From: Phallusia mammillata
Taxonomy: Eukaryota; Chordata; Ascidiacea; Phlebobranchia; Ascidiidae
Length of the DNA stretch: 64,000 nt
Assembly (NCBI GenBank): GCA_003260075.1
Contig: QLIY01000037.1
Span: forward strand, 4,218 to 68,217
Reading direction: 5' to 3'
Shown here: positions 1 to 11,783 of the stretch, one piece after another
How the letters are laid out: every line of letters begins with the position of its first letter
Position numbering within the stretch: position 1 is the first letter of the stretch
Translations under genes and position numbers: made by a program
Notes under the pieces: generated by a model
Seen by the model: only the letters and a program-made list of their open reading frames with translations
Databases searched by the model: none
What the model was told of the DNA's origin: nothing

Positions 1-156
1 TTTTGTAATTACATGACAATAATAGTGCAAAAAGAATACGAACAATTTTTTTTATTGTTGGGTTAATGCTTTCTAAAAATTTGTCCTTAAGAATGTAAAA
101 ATCACCGCAACATTTGTATACCGTAAATCCGCACAAACATGCGTGTGGGGAAGTGC
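1..156 (+). repeat. Partial copy of 1.3-kb dispersed repeat family A
   Basis: These bases match 7395-7540 and 25790-25937 almost base for base (shared landmarks: TTAATGCTTTCTAAAAATTT, then AAAATCACCGCAACATTTG). The copy runs off the left edge of the window and stops at GTGTGGGGA, close to the point where the other copies show a TIR-like GGGGACC. The flanking 157-225 is made of short GTCAATTGACC-type repeats and ends in TTGCCAACCCTAG, which resembles an hAT terminus whose partner would lie outside the window. It sits in an intron of MED1. Confidence 0.8.
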
Positions 157-399
157 TGTCAATTGACTGGTCAATTGACCGTATTTGACCGGTCAATTGA
201 CCGGCTTGCCAACCCTAGAATAAAGCACAACTTCAGTAGGTCTTGGTCAAATTTTACCCACTCACATAAACCAGATTGTACATAGCAATTTTGTCAGTCC
301 AGCATTAACATGTTGGTTTACATTTTTATTGTTTTAATTGTGTTTTATGATTTGTTGTTTGGTTAACCTTTAAAAAGTATTATATACATTTTTTGGCAG

Positions 400-3300
400 A
401 GATGGAAAATTTTTGAAGTTATCCGAATATCTAAAAAGTCTCATTGATATGTATCCAATAAATATGGATAGGCAAACCAAAACAAGAGTCTACATGGCAT
501 TACAGTCACTGGAAATTGACATTTCAAAGATGGGTCAAATATACAAGCAAGTAGCACTAAAATTAATTTAAATTTCTTAACCTTTACAATAAATTCTTTG
601 ATAATGCTACTAATGCATAGGTTTTTGTACAACAAAATTCTGAGATTGAGGGGCAACCTTTTATAATTAACACAGTCACTCGTCTGTGTGGTATAAAAGA
701 ACATACTGTTGTATTTTTGCCACGAATGAAGTGTTTGGGAAAATTACTGCGTGAAAATTTGGCATGTTATTTCTAACCAGAGCAAGAGCATTTAAAAACA
801 AAAAAGGAAAGAAATTGTATCTTTACAGAGAATCCCACCAAGACTGTGACAACCTGCAGTTGGTAAATCATGGCTCCGTTGGCATTCTTGCTCCTCATGC
901 TGTTGGAAAAAACCTTCAACTTAATTACTTCCTCTCTCCTTATGACCTCATTGACCCTGTTACAAAACAATTGGTGACAATTTTTGAAAACAGTAAGTTA
1001 AATTCATAATATGCTGTCACCCTAAACTGAAAGTTTCCTAGGAAGTGCATCTATTTTGCAGTGCCGGAAACCAAGGGTCTGCATGCAGAGATAAAAGTTG
1101 TGTCCCAAGATTCTTTAAGAGCTCTTCCAATCTCACCACTGATTTCAAACAATCACCCTATCGATGGCACAGGGTATGCATCATAACAAATCTTCATTTT
1201 TTGTGTATCCGGTACTTGTTTTTGTGTATCCGGTACTTGGCCAAATGGCCAAGTTCCAATGTTGAAACCTTCATTGATGCATTCTACCTTTTTAGGAAAA
1301 TTAGGAAATTACTATTGAAGCACTACCTTGATTTGTTTGTTTGTATGTTTACATAACATACATGCCTTTGTTTACATTTGCATTTTGACTGACAAGTTTT
1401 ACTCAGTGGGACAGTATGTTTACTGATTTCTAATGGATTTCAAATTGTCTTTAACAAAGTTACATATGTAACAAATACAGGAAACCTTGGTTAATCCGGA
1501 CCCCTTTGGACCAAAAACATTGTCCAGATTAGGCAAAGATTAACTGATGTCCATTAGTTAAAGCCTTCCCTCATTACTAATCATTTGTACCTCAAGTTTT
1601 GTCTGAATTAGGCAAAAATCCAAACTGAGGTTAACTGTATATTTATTGCACTGAAAAGATAGTTAAATGTGATTTTAACAGAAAACCAAGATTTGCTGAA
1701 GTTAACCAACACAACTCTATTTCACTCCCTGCATGTTTTGTCATGAAACTGAAGCCAGCAATCGTGTTGACCAGCAAAATTGCCACAGAAATCCAAACAG
1801 AAACAGGTACATGAGTTATACTATCATATGTAGAAGAGTAAACTGGTCTAAATTTACCTGCCATATATACAGGAATTTCGGTTTTTCAAAATGGAACTCT
1901 ATTACAATCCTATGTGTCCCTGATTGTCAAGGAGGGCTTGTGCTCAGAGGTACAAAGAACTGCATAAAGTTGTGCAAAAGCAAGCGATTATTTTAAAAAA
2001 AGCACAAATATATTTTTTGTGGACTTAATTTTGTAATTGTTGTAAAATATTGGGTAATTGTGGCAGTCAATTTATACCTTACATATAGTGAATGCATTTG
2101 AGATTACCCTGTGGTTGGAGCACTTTTTTTCATTTTTCAGGTCACTTTTGGTGAACACACACACCGTTATCATCTGGGTTTTAACCATTTAAAAGCTGCA
2201 CTGGTTGAGGAAATCCACTTTACCCATCCTGGACACATTGCTGCAACACTGACACTATTAAGAAAACAAGCTTACTTTAATGCCATTATAACGAGTTGTG
2301 TTAGACCTAAAAAAGAAAACCACAGTAAGCTTTACATATATGTAAATGAATGTTTTCAATTTTTAGTATTTAGCTGGAAAACAGAATTTTTTTAACTTGT
2401 ATTACAACTGTTTGCAATGGCGTGCAAACATATTTTTCCTTTTTAAAAAAGAACATAATTATAGTTGTATGTTTCATGAATCTTCTGCTTTGCAACCTTG
2501 CGGCATGTATAAAATTTAAAATGATGCTTTTCTTAACAGGTACAGAAGCCACAGAATGGTACTTCGACGTGTCTACAGATAACTTATTGACAAAGCTGAA
2601 TATTACATTTGAGCACCCTTTATGTTCAAACTCAACAGCTTTTGGCAAGTATTTAAATATGATAAATTTCTAATGAAAATATTACAGTATTATTAACTGT
2701 TCGCAAATTATTTCCGATTTCAAATAGCAAATTTGGGAAATGTTCTCTTCAGTAAGAATCTTGCTTGACTAGCAAGAACCTATTTATCTGTTTTTGCCAT
2801 CTCTCAAAAAAATATTTTTCTTATAGCTGAAATTCTGTTTTCTGCTGATGGATACTCAGCATGTCATTTGTTCACTGGCAGAGGTGACCCACCCTTGTGC
2901 ACTGACCAATATGCAACCAAGGTTTTGCAGAAATCATATTCCTTACCTATTACAATGAGGTATGTGTTGTCAGTCTCTGTGTCTTCGATTTTTGTATTTT
3001 TTTCTAACAAATTTTACAATAGAATTTGTAAATAGAAAACTGTTTGCATATCTTACCTTATGTAGCATATTGACGAATTTAAACAGACTTTTTGTTCTTG
3101 ACTTTATTATTATTGGTTTGTTAAACAAATTTGTTATTGAATTACTTATACCTGGTTTGTCATAGTCATACAAAAGCAAGGCTGTGTTTTGATCCAAATT
3201 ACTTTCTGATCAATACATATGACTTGAAAAATATGTTGTTTTTTCTCACTTGTTCAGGAATCTAATGAAACAAACTAAGCAGCAACCTCGCAAAGAACCA

Positions 3301-6300
3301 GACCGAAATCGTCTACCACCCTTGCGCAATTCAATGCTCCACCCAGCAGCTTCAGGGGGTTACAAGAAGCAAGCTCCTGTGCCCCCAAAACCCCCTCAGC
3401 CTGCCCCAACACACAATTCACAGTTTAGTTCACTTCCGAAACCAGCAATCACCACCCAAACTTCATCAGGTGATAAACCTAGTTATGTCTGCAAAACAAA
3501 ATGCAGTTGTTGGTAATATTTGTGTTTTTGTGTAATGCAAATTTATGGATAATAGGTCGAAAACTAAAACAGTATCACAATAAAGAAAAGTTGTTAGTGA
3601 CAAAACCGTTGCAAACCATAATAAAGTTCCGTTTAATACATGACATGATAACAGTTGAGGCTGAGATATAATGGTTTTAACATAATCTTCATTCCGGTCT
3701 GACTGAAAGTTTCAAAACGTGATTCTTAAGTATTTTCAACTTTCCTACTATGTGGAAAATTGTGATTTAGCCCAAGAGTCGCCACGCCAGGAGGCAGGAA
3801 AGGAGACGAACCATCCGATGCTTGCCAACCTCCTCAAACCATCACATGAACAATCTGTGGCTCCAAAACCAAGTTCCACAGCAGTTCAAACCAAGGTAGC
3901 GAATGGTGTCAGTGCCAATCAATGTACACAAAGGATAGCTATTATATATGAAAGTTAATTGGTCGGTGTACAATTTTCTAGAACTCATTTTTTAATAGTG
4001 CTGGTATCTTAATGTTAAGTATTGTGGAGTTATAAAACCATTTGCATTTTAGCTTAGCATTTATAATTCCAAGTTTGTAACCTCATTTTAACAACCTGGA
4101 AATTAAATTACATTACAGAAGCACCCAATGTTGCTGAACCTGCTAAACGACTCGGACAAGACCAGCAGTAACACGGCAAGCAGCAAAACCACAACTACTA
4201 GTCAACCGGTTTACAGCCAATCACAGTCATTTCAACAACCCACACCTGACCAGTATAATAACATCAGTAATGTACCCCACTCCATCCAAAGTTATTTTAA
4301 CCCACAACCAACAGGGGTAAACCCCATGCCCCCACCCCCAAGTTACCCCAATTCGATTCCAATGAAACCGGTCCAGCAACCTTATCAGGTTTTACACAGT
4401 TTGTACATTTTATATTCCTGTTTAAAACGTATCTTTTTACACAGATGCAGCAACTCTATCAGTCCCCTCTGAACCTAGATGACCTATCCACCCCTACACC
4501 TATGACGCCATCATTGACGTCACCAAGCTTTAACACGCAACCAAACATGGGTCACTCCATGACCCCACCCCTGATGCCAGTTCACAATATACCACAATCA
4601 CCTAATACTTCATCCATCCCCTCACCCATGTACTCGACCCAGTCTTCACCCATGCAGCCCCCTATGAACACCCCCCAACCTCTGCCCATGGCGTCACCAA
4701 TGCATCCAGCTATGACGCCACCGCTTGCGTCACCACGAAAGGTTGGACGCAGGGGGTCGCGTCAGAAGTCACATTCCATGGAGGTCGCGAATCCGAATTC
4801 CATGGATATTAAATCCGAGCTTTCTGAATTCAACTTTGACGTGAGTAGATCGGTGATGGACAATCGTAAAACTAACGTTCCCGACTAATTGTTTCAGTGC
4901 CTAAAACAGTAATTATAAGTTTCACTTTATTTTGTTTAAGTATGCAGTATTACATGTAAAACCATTGACCATTAAAAAATATATAAAACCATTAAAAAGA
5001 ACATCTAAAACCTATGTTAACCCGCACTTAGGGACTTGGGGTTGGTAAAATGGCAACGGTAATGTATGCTAAAATTCGGAATACGAATTTCTTGCCCTCG
5101 TTTTGTTTTGTTTTATCGCTGACATGGGCATCAAATAAACTTGTTTATTTCTTTTACAGGAGACGGACTTTTTCAATCCAGGTAATATTAATTAGTAAAG
5201 AATCGTTGAAATAATCAATATGTATCGATCTGAACTTGTGGTTCCCAACCTTCTTGTTTTGAATTTACGAACTCGCTCCTGGTGTAACATTTATGGTTGT
5301 TTTGTTGAACTACGTTGTTCATTTATTGAAATATGCAATTGTTGCAACATAAAAATGAAAAGATCACTTTTTTCACTCTTCAGACAACTAACTTACATTG
5401 GTGATAACTTGTTTAATTTGACGGATCCTTTAGAGATCAGCGAATTCCAGATTGGAAACCACTCAATGTAGGCCTCTGAATATTATATATCTTCCTAATG
5501 GCTTTACTTTTTTTAACTCAGGTACCAGTCCTGCTCCAGGCAACGCTTACATGAACACAAAACTCGTGTCGCCCAACCTTATGCGCGGGGAGATGCCTTC
5601 GTTTGGTAACAGTTTCTCTTTTGATTCTGATTTTGGGACTGACACTGATCGAACATTGGGAAGGTAGAAATAACTTCAATACATCATATGTTTGCCTGTT
5701 TGTTTTGCTCGTCTTTATAGCGGTTTGCGGTAAAACAATACCGGGCATTGACCTATAGGCAGGGTTGCCATCGACTTGAAACTAAAACTAAGGACAACCG
5801 AAAAATAAAATTTCATACGAAACGAAACAAACGTTTTTGAACAAATCTTTGCGTTTATACGAGACATGACATACCCAATCCCGTATTTTTTGGCCAGAAA
5901 CCATCTGTTCCAGCAACTACTTCATGCATCTCACGACAGCTCAGGTCTAGGTTTACTTTTACTTGTAGCAGGAGTAATTATTGAAAATAAGACAAAAGAA
6001 GGACTCAAGTCAAAAATAAGGACAATTCTTAGAAATAAGGACAACAAAATTTACTAAGACATTGCCCTTCAAAATAAGGACAAATCTTAGAAATAAGGAC
6101 GATATGGCAACCCTGCCTATAGGTATGCTTAAACACTATAAAGGATCTCCAATACAATAAAATGACATTGTCGCTTGTCATTTTGTACCAGATAATCGCC
6201 AACGCTACAGCAAATAAAAAGTATGTTGATATTGATGATTTTTTTAGAAAAGCGCAAAATTATTTTTTGCCATAAAAGTCGACTTTTCCTTTGTTGCTAA

Positions 6301-9300
6301 ACAGAGTTTTTATGCACCATTGTCCAAGACCATAAAAGCAAATTGCATATTTATGGGTCCCCTTCCCTGAAGGGGACACATATTGTTTTTGTCTATATTT
6401 TTTTTTTTTTTTTTTCTTTTTTTCTTTTTTCTTTTTTCTTTTTTTCTTTCTAACGCAGATTTGTTCCCACGTTTTGGTCAAGAAAGAATGGTTCAAACTT
6501 TTTCAAATTTACACATATTACAGATATTGGTCTAAAGATGGTCCATGTGAATTTTGACCCCGTATGACCCAGAGATTCACCCGCAGGCCCCCGAAACGTA
6601 AATGTGTCTAACGCTCGTTTGGTCAAGAAAGACACTGTAGGCAGAAGTACCAAGAGAGTAACTCACTGGTTTACGATAGCGGGAGGGCTCAGCTTGACGT
6701 CGGACAGACGTTTTACGAGACATCGTTTCAGTGATTAGAAATCAGCTGTTTTGCACAGCAATGCTATGTCGTTTTATTAAGTTATCACTCACATTTTTAG
6801 TTTTGGCGAAGGTTTTACACCTATGACGTGATTTAAGCCTAATAACCGTGCTTCGGTTTTGTATATGTCAAGAAAAACTTTGTTAATAAAAGTTAAGATG
6901 AAAAAATTAACTTGACTTTTTTGCCAAATAAATGTTTTTTTAAATGCTCGCTGTCAGGTTGGCCGCCGCATGATCACGGGTTACTTAAGGTCAACTAGTC
7001 GGTATTACAAACACAGCTCAGAACTTTCTTCATAACGTAGCGTTTTTTTAACAATCAATTTAGGAGTCAATACTCAAGGCATGTATAAATTAGGCTTAAC
7101 AGTATTGTTGCACACGAATGACGGCGTGCTATTGAAAACGGTGTCAAAAGGTCAAACAGTCGTTTGGCGTGTGCACCCTGAGAGGTTACTACAGGTCAAT
7201 GGTACTCATTTTGCGAAACAAAGTTAAATGAAAAACAATTTGTTATGTATACACTTGTAGCAAATTGCTTTTTAATTTAAAGTGTCTGTAACACAACTGT
7301 TACAGCTTTCTAAAAAAAATTGCCCGCCCTTGGAGGACTATATCTGGGTTAAAGCAAGAGATTAGATTTAAGTCTTTGTTACGTTTTTTTAATGTTTTTG
7401 TAATTACATGAATAGTGCAAAAAGAATACGAACAATTTTTTTTATTGTTGGGTTAATGCTTTCTAAAAATTTGTCCTTAAGAATGTAAAAATCACCGCAA
7501 CATTTGTTTACCGTAAATCCGCACAAACATGCGTGTGGGGACCTATTAGTTTTTGTTTACAAAAACAATCATATGTGTAGATCAAATGATGTGTATAGTA
7601 AATTGGTAAATATCGTATAGAATATATAAAATGGAAGTATATCAGAAAGCCACTCTTCTAGTTTTTCATGGTTTGAAGCAATTTAAGGGGTTCAAATTTA
7701 AAACTTTTTAAAATGGATCAACTTGGCTTGAATCAAACGGTGGTGCTAATGTAAACATAAGATCTCTAAAAAATAAAACTACTTGGCGAAGTTTTAAACT
7801 ATTTCTTATTTTTGGCAGAAAAAATTCCTTGGGCCGCCGTCCTTCGGGTCAGGCATTTACGCCGCAACCTTCCATGGGTCAAGACAATCAGGTACGTATA
7901 TAAAAACGAAATTAAATTACAAATTGATTTAACTTATGATTGTCTTCTATAGGACTTTGGAATCAAGTCGGAATTCATTCAACATCAGGAGATGCAACAA
8001 TTTCGTCCCATTTTTCCAAACTATCCACAACAACAAATGACACAGCAACAGCACGGGGTTAGTGAAAAAATGCGCTTTTGTTTGTTGCACCCGATTTTGT
8101 TTGGTGAACTTGGCTGAACTGAACATTCTACCACCAGGGAAGTATGGATATGCAAGATGAACACTCAATTTCTATTAAAACCCCAACTTCTGTGACGCGA
8201 TCAATCAGTCAATCGTCCGAACAACCAGAAGCTGATCCGTTCAAGTTCGACGATAACAGGTAAGTTTAGAAGTGTTGCACTTATGTTTAGAGCGTAACCA
8301 GACCCAAACGCAAGTATGCTCACACAACTTCCCAGAGGTAAACTGACACATAACTGATTTATATCTCAATGGCTGTTAAAAGATACAAATTTTGATGTAA
8401 TATTTTCGGGATTTAGGATATTTCAACTATTCCTAAAAAAATGTGTGTGCTTATATTTTAGCAATTCACATACATATCGACGTCGAATTGTCGATTGAAC
8501 AACATTAAAGTGCTATTGTGTTTTTTTTAATACAAGCTCTAGTAGGCCCATACATGTGTTGCTAAACCAATTGTAGCTGTTTTTAACCCAATGATCACTT
8601 CATTTATTCTTCTTTGGGGAATTATTCTCTTGCAAATGTACTTGGCCTCGCACTATTATAATGCAGAGTTTTTAGTTTTAGGTATAAGACTAGTAATTAA
8701 CACGTCACGCACAACCAGTAGTATTCCGTTTATTATGCTGCCTTTTTTATTTAACTCGTGGTGTAAAGACGCAAGGTGCGCAGCTGAACAATCGCTGAAG
8801 TGCATTACACACTTGTTTTACGACGTTTAACAAACGTTCGTTTTCAGAGCTCCGTCTAAGATCAGTATGTCTGACAGCAGTGGAAACCTGCAAAGATCCG
8901 GATCGCTCTCTCGCCAATCGAGCTCTTCATCGCTCATGGGTAGGAGGTTTGATTTAGCTCACTACCAATTGTCTGTGCCAATATGATTGCTTGCTTTGTT
9001 TTTACCTTTACACCCAGGGCGACTGATGATACCCACATGGGCGAAATATATGTCGTGTTAACACTATTGTTGACGGATTTTGAATTTTACTGTTGCTCCG
9101 TCAAATAGTGTCACAGAAAGTTACGCACATAATCAGTGATCGTCGACATACGACATCTACTATTTGCGGGAAAGATCCTGTAACAAACGCTAAACCTTTT
9201 ATCTAGGATACACATTAAGGATTTTTGTTATTTGCTCAATTCCATCATATTAATCATTGATTGTCGGCATATGATACCTACTGCTACTATTCATGGGAAA

Positions 9301-11707
9301 GATCATGTAACTACCACTAAATACCTTTTATGTATTATTTGTTGAAACAGATGACTCCACACTAAAGGGATTGTTAGTAAGCCCAATATCTGGCGGCAAT
9401 GGGAACAAGTCGGCCATGATGAAAGGGGAAAAAGGTGGAACGGTGCTACATAACCTCCTCAGCAAAAGTACAGGACTAATGCATGTGTAGCTTGCAACTA
9501 TTGATGAACTTTCCTATTCCAGATCTAAGTAACATCGGACAAAGACGAGCTTCGGAGGAATCATTAGCTGGTAGCAGTCAACAGAGCATGGGTGGACACA
9601 AACCGCTGGTGCGACAAAACGCGGTGTCAAAACCGGGCATGGTGAAAAGTGCAGCCAGTCTACCGGTAATCTTACCCAACTGGAACAATGGTTGGGGGGA
9701 TATATTTACATGATTTTTCCAACGCGATTGCGATTTTTTACAGATCCATTATTATTTTTTAATTCGTTAAAAACTAGTGATAGACCGAAACCAACTTAAA
9801 AAGTTCGGACCAAGACCGAAACAGGCCGAACCAAAAGTTTCTCGGCATAATGGATGTTTTGAACAAAATCGTATGTTCGTAGTGCAAGTAAACTCTTTTT
9901 TGACGTCCCGATATGGCCGAAATCTTTCGACCAGCCGAAACTTTGGTGCGAGAACATTAAAAAAAATAAAAACGCGTTTTATATATTTGTGATTAATGTC
10001 ACAAAAACTCAGGAAACACTATTGACGGAAAATTGAAAAAAAAATACTGTAATAATTAGACTTTCAAATTTTTGATAGTTGACGTTTAATAAGTCATAAT
10101 GAAAAACAAACAACACGATTTTTAAACCACGGTTAATAGAAACGTTGGGGGAATTTATACCATTTTATATTAGGCGAAGGCGGCAGATGGTAAAGAGAAA
10201 GCACGAAAACGGGCAGCAGGAAAGGATGACGCAGCTAAAGGACCTCCGAAACGCAGGGGAAGACCACCATCTACAGACAAGAAGGAGCATACGGGTAGGT
10301 TCGACACTCTTTTACTTTTCCACAGTTTTTATCACTAAAACTACACTTTCTTGACTTACGATCTACAGTACAAGGCTTTTGACATAAATCACATGCATAC
10401 GCAAATTAAGGAGCAATCCTATCGCAAAAGTGTTTTCTGGGGTCTTTCCGAATCTGATTGCCACAGTTTTAACCCACAGACCATTGGTTCCCAACATTTT
10501 TCGACGAATTTCTCCCGTAACAATTCAAAACATTTTCGTTTGTCTCTATTATACTACATAGTAGATGCTAAACCATACAAAGATCATTTAAAATTGGGCC
10601 AAAAACTTCACGGGGTATTTTCCCAGAACTTTAAGGTATATTTACAAACACATGTACAAATTAACTTAAATTCCTCCCATCATGTTGTAAAATACCTCCA
10701 TGGGGTTACTGCCATAGACCGTTCTAGTCCTTCTGTTGCCGAACACACTTTGTGGTAGCTTAAGGTAAAAGAATACAACTTAAATTCAAAAAGTTGACCT
10801 ATGTAGAAAGACAAGGTTTAACCGGCTGTGGTATTATTTTACCCCCTATTTTGAACTTCATATTAATACTACATCAAACTTCTTATGTTTGTTTTTTCGA
10901 AAATGAATCGATTTCGTACCACGTGTGGTTTTTAAATACGTCACGTGACTATTTAAGCGGTCAAGCGGAAAAAGATGGATGACGATTCGGAATCTCCACG
11001 TGGCAAGATCGTGTTGAACGTGCAGCTGAACAAGGGAATGCCGATTTCATCCACAACCAAAACGAAACCCAACCAGCCTCAAACACCGAACACAATCGAA
11101 AAACCTGCGGGTAGGTCCACTGTGTTCTAGGATACGAACTGAGGGCGCAAAAACTAATATTGAAATAAGTTTAACGGGTGTAACTGATGTGTCCTTCATA
11201 TCACTGATGATGGCATGAGCATTTGCCGAAACGTTTGAAAAAATTAAGCATGTCGCTTTTTACGTCTATTTGGGCCGTTATTTTCACCATTAATATTGAA
11301 ATAAAATTTAAACATCAACCTTTTATCTTGTTTATCCCTTGGAAACTTTTCAACAAAAATTTTACCCCATTTTTTTCATTACTCTTATTCCGCAAAGAAA
11401 ACATTTTTACCGACATGTGTTTCCAAAATATACCCAATCCAAAATAGTCATCTAAGGGGGTAAATACAAGTTAGTACTCCATCAGAAATGAACATTATTT
11501 TCCAAATGCTTGGAACAAACTTGATGTCCAAAATATCAATTTTTGCGAAACCTTTTTCGTCACCGACCTATACAACACAACTTCAATGCCCGTCATATAG
11601 TTTTGTCTTCTGAATTTGTTTACAACGGTTAAGTACACATACTAAACCTTTACAATCGAAGTTATCCTACTTATAATTCCACAGCCTCTGTACCCCCTCC
11701 TCCACCC

Positions 11708-11783
<76 letters not shown>

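Noticed and set aside
6260-6496. Lys-rich minus-strand frame
   Set aside because: It is the T/C tract of repeat family A read in reverse.
10351-10758. A 135-codon frame in a MED1 intron
   Set aside because: It begins with TTG, has no domain, and overlaps a CCATTGGTTCCCAACATTTT stretch that resembles a decayed hAT end. No matching right end or target duplication was found.
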